Positions 50,440-60,305 of a stretch of 64,000 nt of DNA are shown here, piece by piece. Source of the DNA: Laburnicola sp. R22_1 (lineage: Eukaryota; Ascomycota; Dothideomycetes; Pleosporales; Didymosphaeriaceae); the NCBI GenBank assembly GCA_014281115.1, contig JACONQ010000006.1:2914001-2978000 (forward strand), in the 5' to 3' direction. The notes under the pieces are model-generated. The model worked only from the letters and a program-made list of their open reading frames with translations, did not search any database and was not told where the DNA came from. The first letter of the stretch is position 1. Every line of letters begins with the position of its first letter. A program made the translations under genes and the position numbers.

Positions 50440-52290
50440 ACGTGTTTATAAGCGTGCCGTCAGTACAAGCGAGCCGTCAACCCCACCAACTTTCCGTAAC
50501 GCGCGATAAGCAAACTACAATGCCTCAACCAACTACAACTCAATTGCCCTATAACGAAGGAGATATCTTCCTTGCTATCTCAGCTATTAATAAAAATCAG
50601 ATTCAGAGCGAAAATCGCGCTGCCTTAACGTTTAACGTCCCTCGATCAACGCTGCGCGACCGACGCGCCGGAATTGCTGCGCGACGCGATTACCAGCCCA
50701 AATCAAAGAAGCTTACCAAGCTAGAAGAGGAGGTGATTGTTGAGCAAATACTTGACCTAGATTCGCGAGGCTTTGCGCCCACTCTAGGTGCTGTACGAGA
50801 TATGGCGAATAAGCTGCTCACTGAGCGCAGCGCAGGCCACGTTGGCCAGCAGTGGCCTAGGAACTTTGTCAAGCGAACAGACAGCCTCACAACGCGATTT
50901 AATCGACCCTACGATCGACAGCGAGCCCTCTGCGAGGACCCGACGGTTATACAGGCCTGGTTTGAGCTAGTAGCACGTACAAAGGCCACCTACGGTATCT
51001 GCGACGAGGATACCTTCAACTTCGACGAGACTGGCTTTCTGATGGGTAAAATATCCTCCCAGCTAGTCGTTACTGGCTCAGAGAGGCGTGGCCGGCCAAA
51101 AGCGATCCAGCCAGGCAATCGTGAGTGGGTGACGGCGATCCACGGAATCAACGCTGCTGGGTGGGCAATCCCGCCCTTTATCATCTTCGCTGGCCAGTAC
51201 CACCTCTCTGCCTGGTACGAGGGCGACGATATACCAGGTGACTGGGCTATTGGTCTCAGCGACAATGGCTGGACTACGAACGAGCTTGGTGTTGCCTGGC
51301 TACGGCATTTTATCAAGCATACAGTAGAGCGTAGAGTGGGCGCGCGTCAGCTACTAATACTTGACGGCCATAAGAGTCACAACTCGCTCGAATTCCAGGA
51401 GATCTGCAAGAAGAACAAGATCTACACTCTCTGTATGCCGCCACATTCGTCACACCTTCTGCAACCGCTTGACGTTGGCTGTTTCTCGCCGTTGAAGCGG
51501 GCGTACGGGCGCCAGGTCGAGGGCCTGATACGCGACCACATCAACCATATCACCAAGCTTGAGTTCCTACCAGCCTTCCGCGCCGCCTACGACCAGTCAA
51601 TTACAAAGGAGAATATCTGCGCAAGCTTTCGAGGCGCTGGGCTAGTCCCACACAATCTAGAGGCGGTGATATTAAAGCTTGATGTGAAGCTTCGTACGCC
51701 GTCGCCAGCAGCCCTACTAGAGACCCTATGGGAGTCTGCAACACCAAGCAACGCGCGCGAGCTAGGCGCTCAGTCAACTCTAGTTCGTAAGCGGATCCAA
51801 AGGCATCAAGGATCCTCTCCTACATCAGTTATCCAGTCGCTTAATCGGCTTACAAGAGGGGCTGAGAGAATGGCGCATTCGATGGTGATTATGCGCGATA
51901 AGATAGCTAGTCTACGAAGGGCAAATAAGGCAGCCACAACGCGTAAACAGCGCAAAAAGAAGCGGATCTAGAAGCGAGGCACTCTATCAAAGGCAGAGGG
52001 AGAGGATATTATTGCTCAGAAGGCTGTTGAGCAGCAACTAGAGGGAGAAACGCGGTATAGCCAGGCGCGGTCAGGTGCGAGCCGGCAGGCTTCAGCGCGC
52101 TGCACGCGCTGCAGGGAGCCTGGGCACAACTCACGTACGTGCAAGAAGGCTTCTATAAATACTGCTTGATTTAGGAAAGCTATTATATTAATAGAATTTT
52201 GATGTGTTGTTAAACTACGTGGCTTTTTAAGTGTAGAAAGTTGGTAGGGTTGACGGCTCGCTTGTACTGACGGCACGCTTGTAAACACGT
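50440..52290 (+). mobile_element. Fot1/pogo-type DNA transposon, nearly intact
   Basis: Terminal inverted repeats of 55 bp (50440-50494 and 52236-52290) differ at two positions. They begin ACGTGTTTATAAGCG and are flanked by the target dinucleotide TA on both sides (50438-50439 and 52291-52292). The interior is a single transposase gene. Length 1,851 bp is typical of the family. Its composition is balanced and it shows almost no RIP, unlike every element in the isochore, so it is probably young. Confidence 0.95.
50520..52169 (+). pseudogene. Fot1/pogo DDE transposase with one in-frame TAG
   Basis: The ATG at 50520 opens a frame of 483 codons to TAG at 51969-51971. The same frame then stays open for 65 more codons to TGA at 52167-52169. 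The N-terminus has a psq-type helix-turn-helix (about residues 12-50) and a CENP-B/Tc5 DNA-binding domain (about 60-125). The DDE_1 core shows FNFDETGF (Asp about 169), LLILDGHKSHNS (Asp about 282) and LLQPLDVG (Asp about 318), a DD35D spacing typical of pogo. Beyond the TAG lies a zinc knuckle, CTRCREPGHNSRTC (C-x2-C-x4-H-x4-C), common at the end of fungal pogo transposases. The TAG therefore looks like CAG with one CpA-to-TpA change. The truncated protein keeps the whole catalytic core, so loss of activity is not certain. Confidence 0.9.
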
Positions 52291-52420
52291 TATGCTGTTA
52301 ATAAAGGATACTATAAGGCTGTAATTACGCCTAAGCTCTATATAAATTACAGCTACGCTATAGCCTAGAGGATAGCTACGTCCTTACGCCTTACGGGCCG
52401 TACTACGTTACGTTAGATAC

Positions 52421-52792
52421 GCTGTCCATGGGTCGGATTTGTACTCCGCCAATAGTGCTTCAAGCGTCTTTGGTAGCATTCCTATCTCGCGCACTGGCGA
52501 GGCCACTGGACCGGTGCAAACGATAGCCCGCCTCAATGGTACGGAAGGTTCAGCTCCGCATGATTTTGCCGTCGATGCGGATGGCAATGCGTTTATCGCT
52601 TACCACTCGAACACCATTGTCAAAGTTGACATGCATGGAAATCAAGAGGTTGTTGTTAGCGGGGAGGATGCGATTTTGGATCCGATGAGCGTGGCTTTTG
52701 GACGGGGGCGGGAGGGTCAGATGGTTCTGTATGCTTCGGTGAACCTCTTTGGCGAGCCGATTGTTGGTGGGTTCGCTGCAATTGGTTTATGA
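52421..52792 (+). pseudogene. C-terminal fragment of an SMP-30/gluconolactonase-like beta-propeller gene
   Basis: The frame reads HGSDLYSANSASSVFGSIPI, then DFAVDADGNAFIAYHSNTIVKVD and ends VGGFAAIGL followed by TGA at 52790-52792. These are blades of a six-bladed propeller of the SMP-30/strictosidine-synthase-like type (the DxDGNxF pattern is diagnostic). Known full-length proteins have about 300 residues; only the last 115-120 remain. Upstream, AT-rich sequence with stops (52293-52420) replaces the rest of the gene, right behind the pogo element. It is best read as a gene decapitated by transposon activity. Confidence 0.75.
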
Positions 52793-53549
52793 GGATACTC
52801 TGGGTATTAGATTGGGTGACTGTGTAATATGAGGTTGTCCTGGTTGATAGTCGAGGGAATAGTGTGGTATGTAGCAGGTTACTCCAGTTAATAGATCGAG
52901 GAAGGATAGTTTTACTTGCTCCTTCCTACTCATTCTCGCTAGTTCCACAATCATTATTCACACTACCTACTAACCATCATAATCTACCATAGACCAACCT
53001 AATAAATAACACATCGGACGAAGTAGGTGATCGGAAACGAAAGGCAAGGCTTACATCCCGACTCTCTCGCTTCTTTCTTTAAGTATTTGTGAGAAAAAGG
53101 CCTATATCATGGCGAGGTATACGGGCCTAGTTCGTACATTCCGTATATGCTCTCCTGTGCTTCAAACCGTTCAAATAATCCTGTGCCAATTTGTTAAAGG
53201 TTAGGCAGCAGTGGGTCATCTCATGTCTCCCGTAAACCAGCACCAACAGCCTATTAGTTTCTCAAAGCGTCGTTGATCTAGCGCAAAGTGAGTCAGAAAC
53301 CAGTACATCTTATATCGGTATTCTAAAAGCATATGCAGTTGCATACCATTGGCATAATCTCAAACCCATCCCCATGAGCTCCTTCTCACGAGTCGCTACC
53401 ACCCCTTCCCCTTCAATAGAGGACAAACCAAAACAGTAGCAAACACTGCCTAACACTCGTACACCCATGCTAAAAGACCAAAACAGCAGCAAACCCCTAA
53501 TCCCCAACTCCCCAACCGCATACACACTCCAACCTTCCCGGTAATATAC
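52793..53549. other. Intergenic, no gene seen
   Basis: The region lies between the propeller fragment and a - strand gene. Pyrimidine-rich, and partly the likely 3' flank of the gene at 53550. No repeat or RNA gene is recognised. Confidence 0.5.
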
Positions 53550-54188
53550 TCAACCCGCACTGTTCTTACCACAGACCTCCCCACCCCCTGGCTGCTCCCC
53601 AATTCCACCTCTACCACCCCTCTCTTCCCCATCTCCACCTCTACCCTCCAAATCCGACCTCTCATTCCTCCCGTCATAGTACCCCGTACTCGGCCCCGAG
53701 ACAGCACCCCTCCGTCCCCGCTCTTGATTCCCACCGCCATGTATCTGCCCCGTGTCATGCAGATGTCGCGTACGCGCGATTCCCGCCCCAGGTAGTCCAG
53801 CGTAGAAGTTCTCGGCTGGGCTGGCAGAGCGCGTGGTTGATCTTGAGGCGTGCGAGGAGAAGCCCGAAGTTACGGACTGGGTTGACTTCAAGGATGTGGT
53901 TGAATGGAGTGAGAGTGATGAAGCAGACGAGTGGAGCTGCGAGTGCGCTTTGCGAGTGCAAGGTTGATGTTGAGAAGCTTCGTCCGTGGGGGATAGCGAT
54001 GGCGGGGGTCCAGCGCCAGGTGGAGGTGGTGTTTGAGTCCGCGGTTCTGCGACTGTGGAGTTAGCCGTTGATTCTGAAGGCTTGGGCGAAGTTTGGCGCA
54101 TCATGGGTGACATTTTGGGCAACGGTGGCGGCGTGAGAGTGTGCTCCTTGCGTCGAGACTCCTCCGAAAGTGCATCTTGCTCGTCCAT
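53550..54188 (-). CDS. Hypothetical low-complexity protein
   Basis: An uninterrupted frame of 212 codons runs from the ATG at 54188 to a stop at 53550-53552. The protein is rich in Pro, Ser and Thr in its first 120 residues (TPPPPGAGPPPSLSPTDEA) and in Gly, Arg and Glu in the last 60. A less biased centre reads NFYAGLPGAGIARTRHLHD. No domain, signal peptide or membrane segment is seen. It is probably disordered. The frame could be longer through an intron near its 3' end, since it ends soon after a biased repeat. I do not recognise the family. It may be a real gene because the central block looks protein-like, but this is uncertain. Confidence 0.5.
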   Translation of the reverse strand: MDEQDALSEESRRKEHTLTPPPLPKMSPMMRQTSPKPSESTANSTVAEPRTQTPPPPGAGPPPSLSPTDEASQHQPCTRKAHSQLHSSASSLSLHSTTSLKSTQSVTSGFSSHASRSTTRSASPAENFYAGLPGAGIARTRHLHDTGQIHGGGNQERGRRGAVSGPSTGYYDGRNERSDLEGRGGDGEERGGRGGIGEQPGGGEVCGKNSAG

Positions 54189-55216
54189 CTTATAGCCTCT
54201 GTTTCGTTCTCGCGTTTCGTTTGGAGATGATAGTCGTCTCTTCCGGTGTTTACCTAGGTGCGTATCTCGTCAGCAGGCACACCAGCGATACAGCAGAACT
54301 GAACAGTGCAAGGGGTGTGTCGTCGGTTAGTATGCGTGACGCAACTCAATGGTGCGCGCAGTTATGTCGTGGCGTAAGGCTGAGGTGGTATACAGGTGCG
54401 GCTCCAGTTGGCGCCTTCTTGTTCGGTCCCGAAAATTAGGTTAGGGAATCGCGGTTGGATGGGGAACGCGGCGAATGTGAGGTGAATTGATCTAAAATTT
54501 AGTGCGCAAAGTGACAGTGAGCGCAGCGCACCCGGACCTTCGTGTGGACTTTTCAAAGGCTTGGAAATGGGGCGCCGCATTACAAAGGGTTCCCTGGTGC
54601 GCTGTGATAGCCATGCGCACAGAGCAGGGACACGTCGATGATGAGTCAACGCTTGAGCTACCTCTGGCTTGTTATCCTGTAAATGATTTTTCACCAAGGT
54701 GATTGTCAACTTCAGATCCAAAGTTTGATGAAGATAGTACTTTTCTAAGCTTACCTATGGGGAGCCGGGATCGCGGGGTGCCGGGCGGATGAGCGCTTAT
54801 GAACTGCTCGCTTTCACATGTATTCACATAGTATCTCACAGAGCTGGTACACAGAAAAAAAAGGTTATAGCTAGATTTTCTTTTGCTATAGTATAGTTGC
54901 GGGATGCAGCTTTGTTCACAACCAAAAAAAAAACAAAAAAAAACTTACCTGCGAGATGTAGGCCGTCGATATCTCTGCGAAGCCATCTTACATATCATAT
55001 TATCCATGCATAGATGGAGATGAATGTAGCACACGCAGGTACCCACCGCTGAGCCATGCTTCATCACATCGTAGAACAAGCCAAAGTTGGGCTATGAAAG
55101 ACGAATGAAAGACGATCCGAAGAAGAGACATTGCATACTGAATGAACGCTAAAAGTAAACCACTATCGATGCCCCCAACAAAAGAATCTGTGACCCAACG
55201 AATCTTAAGCAGTTGG
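54189..55216. other. Intergenic region containing a dispersed repeat copy
   Basis: It includes the presumed promoter of the gene ending at 53550, then the inverted partner of the 50186 repeat (54814-54918) with an adjoining A-rich tract (54921-54945). No gene is supportable. Confidence 0.5.
54814..54918 (-). repeat. Dispersed repeat of about 105 bp, right copy
   Basis: The reverse complement of this stretch matches 50186-50293, with transitions and two small gaps. It is followed by two A-runs (aaaaaaaaaac and aaaaaaaaac), and the left copy has a T-run at the equivalent place. Confidence 0.75.
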
Positions 55217-56295
55217 TTAACTCCAATAGTGTCCCTCCAAAACATCATCCCGCCCGCAGGTCTCGCAGCCGTGCTTGAGAATCCTGTGAAATTCGCCATG
55301 TTGACGGAAGCAGTAGAGGCAAAGAGGATGATCTCTTGATGCATTTCCATGAATATTCTTGTAGATACAGATGGCGTCGTCAACCAATTGGAGTGGTTGC
55401 ATCCAAGCTGGGGTTTCATCTGGACTTTCCGTAACATCCTCGGTTGAAAGTGATCGGCGGGGCGTTGTAGGCTGCGGTGGCTTGTAAGCGTGTATTGGAG
55501 CGACCCGTAAACCAGGTTGAGGAGATGGAGATGCCCTGGGTAATGAATCCATATGGTACGCTTGGTCGCTTGAGCTGCCAACCTGGGTTGTCGCGATCGG
55601 GCCAGCCCCTCTCATTATCTTGTCAGTTGGGGTACTTGCAGTTAGGTATCCGCGGTTCAGGCTTGTCATATCGGAGTAGCTGCTGTGGCGAAGTTTCTTT
55701 GATATCAACTCAGGCGAATCGGAGCCCCCGCGCTCTCTCTTAAGATCTATGACCATATCACATCAGCATGTGTAGCATTCAGTCTTAGACACAGATGCCT
55801 ACGGGAGTAGCTTTCAGGATGCTCGGACAATGGCGAGGGTGGAGGGCCCTCTGAAATGGTGGCGGCGCGCCCATATTGGACATTGGTGAACATTGGCGGA
55901 GAATGTGGTATCGGCAATGCCTTTGGTGCATTGGGAGCGCTGGGGAAAGCGGTCAGACTGCCGAAACGACTACCACTGGCTGACTGTCTCCGTTGACGGG
56001 CTTCGTCGAGTGCCCTCAGTTTCTGACGAGCATCTTCAGTCACCGACCCGCCCCCGACCCAGACTGAAGAGCCTCGGTGCTGCGGTCGGCTGTTGCAACC
56101 CAGGGAACCTTTGCGGGAGCAGGGGCCGTCAGTTGATGGGTGGCCGAGACCGTCGATTGGGGTGTGGCTGGCGTTCCATGTTTTTGACGCGTATTCAAGC
56201 CCTTGGATTTCTTGCAGGAGCTGCTTCAGGACGGACGAAGATGGACCAAGCTTGGGAAGATGCACAGAGGACGAACGGCGTGCAGGGCTAGACAT
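55217..56295 (-). CDS. Hypothetical protein with a C-terminal Cys/His cluster
   Basis: Exon 1 (56295-55803) and exon 2 (55746-55217) join through a 56-bp GT-AG intron in matching phase to give 340 aa. The start ATG (MSSPARRSSS) is followed by a serine-rich region with a short helix (LKQLLQEIQGLEYA, residues about 20-35). A basic helical block (ARQKLRALDEARQRRQ) and long disordered Pro/Ser sequence come next. The last 55 residues are distinctive: DDAICIYKNIHGNA, PLCLYCFRQHGEFHRI, then CETCGRDDVLEGHYWS. Two CxxC pairs with two His suggest a small zinc-binding fold. I do not know a named family. The well-formed end and clean splicing make a real gene likely. Confidence 0.72.
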
Positions 56296-56773
56296 GTTGG
56301 GATAGAATGCGATGCTGAATAGGCGGTGCAGGCTAAGCGATGCAGTAAAGGAATTCGAGGTGCACCTAGCGAGATGGACGAAGAGAGGAGACCATGCAGA
56401 GGGTAAAGGAGGATAGCAAGACGCAACTGCGACATAGCGGAGGTTGTTGTTGGTTCGAGGCAGAGGCGCTCCTTCCCAGCACAAGGACATGACGTTGAGG
56501 TAATCTGGAAGGAAAGAACGAGCTTGAAACGAGACCGACACACAGCGAAAACAGAGTGAGAAAGGACAGGGGGAAGATATCCTTATGCACATGCTGGAAG
56601 GCGAAACACACATGATGAATAGCGTGTTGGTTTCATAGATTTTGCGTGGCATGCCGTCGTGAAGTGAGATTGACTACCAGAAATGGTTGCTGCTCTCACC
56701 GGATATGGTATACTACAGGCCCAAGGTCTATCATGATGCTAGACGCCGAATACCCCTATTGCGCATTTTTGTC
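56296..56773. other. Intergenic between two - strand genes
   Basis: Promoter and leader of the hypothetical gene, plus the 3' flank of the proteasome gene. An apparent upstream extension of the hypothetical frame to 56,652 is open, but it is Ser/Cys/Leu-rich and not protein-like. Confidence 0.5.
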
Positions 56774-57690
56774 TCATAGTTCACTCATCTCGGTGTCTTC
56801 CTGCTTGGCCAAGCCGTGCTCCTTCAGCAACGCATCGATTTCGTCCGCTCCCCAGAGGTGGTGGTAGATCTTGCCTTCGGCCGTCCTGCCGACTGTGGCG
56901 AACTCAACTGAAAGCTCGTTAGTTCTGGTATTACGTGGCATAGATTCGGGCGATGCATACTCTTCTCGCTGCTTAGCTTCGTGGAATCCATCGTCTTACT
57001 AAGGACCTTCACAGCAAGCCCGCATGCCTCCTTCAGGTCGCACTCTTCCTTGTAGTCCTGCTTGAGCAAGCTCTGGGCAGAAGCATTGTTCGCGCCGACG
57101 CTCGTTGCCTTCCAGCCCCCGTAATTGCCGCTAGGATTGCTCTGGTAGAGCTGGAACTGTCGCTGCGGGTCCCATCCTGCGTAGATGAAGGACACACCGA
57201 AAGGTCGGAGGCCACCGTGCTGCGTATACCCCTGCTTGAGATCGCACAGCCGGCGCACGAGCTGTTCGCAGGGGATGTCTTCGTTGTAGGTGAGGAGGTA
57301 GCGCTGGGCGGCTTGACGGGCGTAGTTGATCAGAATGTTCGCATCGGCCGTCATGCCCGCGACGGCGCAGATCATGTTGCTACGCGCAATCGTCAGTACA
57401 GTGCCCGATGCTCGTTCGGCGACATGACGCACTCGTTCAGGATGTAGAGCTTCTCCGCCGACGTGTCCTGCTCCAACAGCTTGCTGGTGACCTTCCGCTC
57501 TGCCGCCAAAACGATGCCATCCTTGGCCAAGATGCCTAGTGCGGTTCCTGCGTGCGAGATGGCTTCGAGCGCATATTCGACCTGGTACAGACGGCCCTCG
57601 GGCGAGAAGATGGTTGTCTATGCCGGCGTTAGCTGCGGGCTGGTGGAGGCTGCGGCGGCCACGTACCCTTGAATCGTATCTTCGCGACAT
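56774..57690 (-). CDS. PRE9: 20S proteasome subunit alpha type-4 (alpha-3)
   Basis: Four exons (57690-57667, 57617-57433, 57379-56961, 56907-56774) give 253 aa with all phases consistent. The first exon codes only for MSRRYDSR, which belongs with [16 protein letters not shown] in exon 2: together they are the proteasome alpha-type N-terminal signature, whose end gates the 20S core. Later blocks include [56 protein letters not shown] and LKQDYKE, matching PSMA4/Pre9 rather than other alpha subunits. The C-terminus is short and acidic. As part of the alpha ring it has no catalytic threonine. It shares a 259-bp divergent promoter with the WW-FF gene. Confidence 0.95.
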
Positions 57691-57949
57691 GCCTGCGGGC
57701 TAGAATGGGTCTGGGACACGGTAGCGAGGCTCACAGACGCAGTGCCTAGGAGTAGAGAGAACGGCGGGGAGCTGGGGCGTGGGCTGGTGTTGTTCGACAG
57801 CAGCTGCCAGGCATTAGCTTCACACGCGTCGGCGGACTGCTCCCCGCCAAGCCCGACCACTTTTTCGAGAGCTCGACGCTCGCCTGACAACACCAAACAC
57901 CATACCTCTCCGCGCAGTGAATTCCTTTGTAGGCACCTCGTCGTCTGCA
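57691..57949. promoter_or_regulatory. Divergent promoter between proteasome alpha-3 and the WW-FF gene
   Basis: Only 259 bp separate the two start codons, so both promoters and leaders must overlap. No clear TATA box is visible. I could not identify a proteasome-associated control element (GGTGGCAAA) in it. Confidence 0.6.
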
Positions 57950-59718
57950 ATGTCCGATGTGCCCGCCAGACCGCCGCCTCCAGCGCCACCGCTCCCGGCA
58001 GGCTGGACGGAGCACAAGGCCCCCACAGGTAGCCAGCTCCCACTATACCTGCGCGACCGCATTGCTCACAGTCGACAGGGCATACCTACTACCACAATAG
58101 AGAGACGCAACAGTCTACGTATACGCGACCCGTCGCCGGGGTGCCTCCCTATCACCCGCTTCCTCCAGCTCCGCCGTGCGCATCTCTGGGTGCGAGCTCG
58201 AGCTATGACGACTACAATGTTCCCGCGCCGCCGCAGAATGCTTTCGATCCGAAGCGACAGATAGAAAATCTCATTTTTGGCGGAGCTCCGCAGCTTCATC
58301 AGACCGGAGCGCCATATCATGCACGAGGTGCATTCCGCGGAGGCTTTCGTGGAGGTCACAATACCTTCTCGGATAGAACGCGACAACCAAAAGACCGACC
58401 TAAGCATTGCCATGATATCCCCAACTGCCCGGGATGGGTGCTGGTGAGGACGAAGCTGGGCAGGAGATTCGTATGGAACAAGGTCACGAATGAGAGCTTT
58501 TGGAAATTCCCGCCAGACGTCATGACGGCAGTCGTCGAGTTCGACCGGATGGAGCGCGAGAAGAAGGAACGCAAAGAGCGTGGTGAACCGAGCGACGTCG
58601 AGGAAGATGATACGCTGGCAGCGATTGAAGCGGATCTGGCCGTCGCAGAGAAGGACGTTGAAGTAGTCGAGGTGGACGGTGACGAGGGCATGGCTGAGGA
58701 CGAAGAGTACGAGGAAGTCGAAGTCACAGATGACGAGGGCGAAGAGGCGTCGCACGCGCCAAAGCGACAAAGAACAGACGACACTTCTGTAGAACAACCT
58801 GTGGAAACGGGCGATGATGATCTCGCATGGCAGCTGGCTCAGATGGAAGAGATGGAAGGAATGGAAGGTGAATATGAAGAAGAGTATATCGAGGAAGAAC
58901 CGCCACTATCAGATGAGGATTGCAAAGCTCTCTTCAAAGAGCTCCTCGACGACACCAACACCAATCCATACACCCCCTGGGACAAGGTCCTCGAAGCCGG
59001 CGCCCTCTACGAAGACGAACGCTACAAAGCCCTGCCAAATATGAAAGCGCGAAAGGAATGCTTCGACGAGTGGGCGCGCGAGAAGATGCAGTACCTGAAA
59101 GAGCAAAAGGCCAAACAACAAAAAGTGGATCCGCGGATACCTTACCTCGCCTTTCTAGACCGGCACGCAACTCCAAAACTATACTGGCCTGAGTTCAGAA
59201 GAAAATACAAGAAAGAGCCCGAGCTAAAAGACACAAAGTTACCCGACAAGGAAAAAGAGAAACTGTATCGAGAACACATCAGGCGTCTCGGCATGCGCTC
59301 ATCTGAACTGAAATCCGATCTCACAGCACTTCTAAAAGCACAACCTCTCGCCTCATTGAACCACTCCTCAACGATCAACTCGCTCCCATCCCCCATCTTG
59401 ACCGACCTCCGCTATATATCCCTCTCCCCCTCATCCCGGGAGCCTCTCATCGAAACATATATCTCTACGCTCCCACCAGCACCTGAAGGTGCTGCTGCAT
59501 CTGCAGAAGAGGACGCTGAGTTGGCGAAGAAGCGCGAAGAGCGCAGACGTCGCGAGAAAGCTCTTGCAGAGCGCGAACGGCGTGTGCAGGAAGAGAAAAG
59601 GAGACAAGAGCGCGATCTCGCGTATGGAAAGGGGCGGTTACGAGAGGAAGAAATGGAGCTTGAGCGCGCGATGAAGGTTGGAAAGGAAGGATTGAAGGCG
59701 TATCTAGGTTCGGAGTAG
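57950..59718 (+). CDS. WW-FF domain protein, pre-mRNA splicing factor Urn1/Dre4-like
   Basis: Exon 1 (57950-58028) and exon 2 (58079-59718) join through a 50-bp intron to 572 aa. The intron lies inside the first WW domain: LPAGWTEHKAPTG then HTYYHNRETQQSTYTRP (residues 16-44, with both the first Trp and the YY pair). A second WW-like domain is at about 145-176 (GWVLVRTKLGRRFVWNKVTN). A long acidic stretch (about 195-305) precedes one FF domain at about 305-362 (DCKALFKELLDDTNTNPYTP, later FDEWAREKM). The C-terminus is a charged helix rich in Arg, Glu and Lys (REKALAERERRVQEEKRR). WW-FF proteins link splicing factors and the polymerase II tail; Urn1 and Dre4 are spliceosome-associated. Assignment to that subgroup rests on the single FF and is inference. 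Confidence 0.85.
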
Positions 59719-60305
59719 CGCTGGTGATGAGATGCAGTAGAGAATAAGCGCGATAATGATACCCAAACTTCATCTTTACAGAGCGAGGTAGATGATGGGG
59801 GCCGATTGTTTATATGGGTTCACAGCTAGCACCGTCTATGACATTCTGGGATAATAATCAAACCATGCTGAAGGTATGCCTCTATGGTCGCAATATATCC
59901 ACAGTCCATGGCCCCACAGCTTGACAGTAGAGGACCAGCGTGAACGATCCTCGCCTTTTCAGCGTACTAGTAATTCGTTCCCAGATCAGTTGTTCTAATA
60001 CTAAGACTTTTTTGATCGCATGCTCTTCCCATCTCAAGCCCCCAGGTACCTACATGTAGGTACCTAAGTCTAGGAGTCACGTGTGTTTGCTACCTATCGC
60101 TAATTCGTCTAATCTATTCTCTGCTAATATCTAGACTATTTAATTAGATATACAAGCCTAGACTTAGCATATAATACCTAGACTAGGCGTTTTCGCTAGG
60201 CTCCGCGAGCAGTTCGGCGCCTCAGACACTCTAGGTTTCATGACGTCACTCAACCGTTCCACGAACTTGTCCTCATCGCACACAGATACACACGCCATCG
60301 CCACC
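59719..60305. other. Intergenic, contains a perfect 22-bp palindrome
   Basis: The 3' flank of the WW-FF gene passes into an AT-rich stretch (60,090-60,190) and then the promoter of the membrane-protein gene. The palindrome at 60044-60065 is listed separately. No gene is seen. Confidence 0.55.
60044..60065. repeat. Perfect 22-bp palindrome of tandem ggtacc words
   Basis: aggtacctaca and its exact reverse complement tgtaggtacct are joined without a spacer. Related taggtacc words occur at 63,465-63,480 and near 39,475. Whether it is a protein-binding site or a common fungal repeat word is unknown. Confidence 0.8.

Noticed and set aside
57746..58062. Frames on both strands around the shared promoter and first exons
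   Set aside because: Shadow frames of GC-rich sequence overlapping the WW-FF first exon; no independent evidence.
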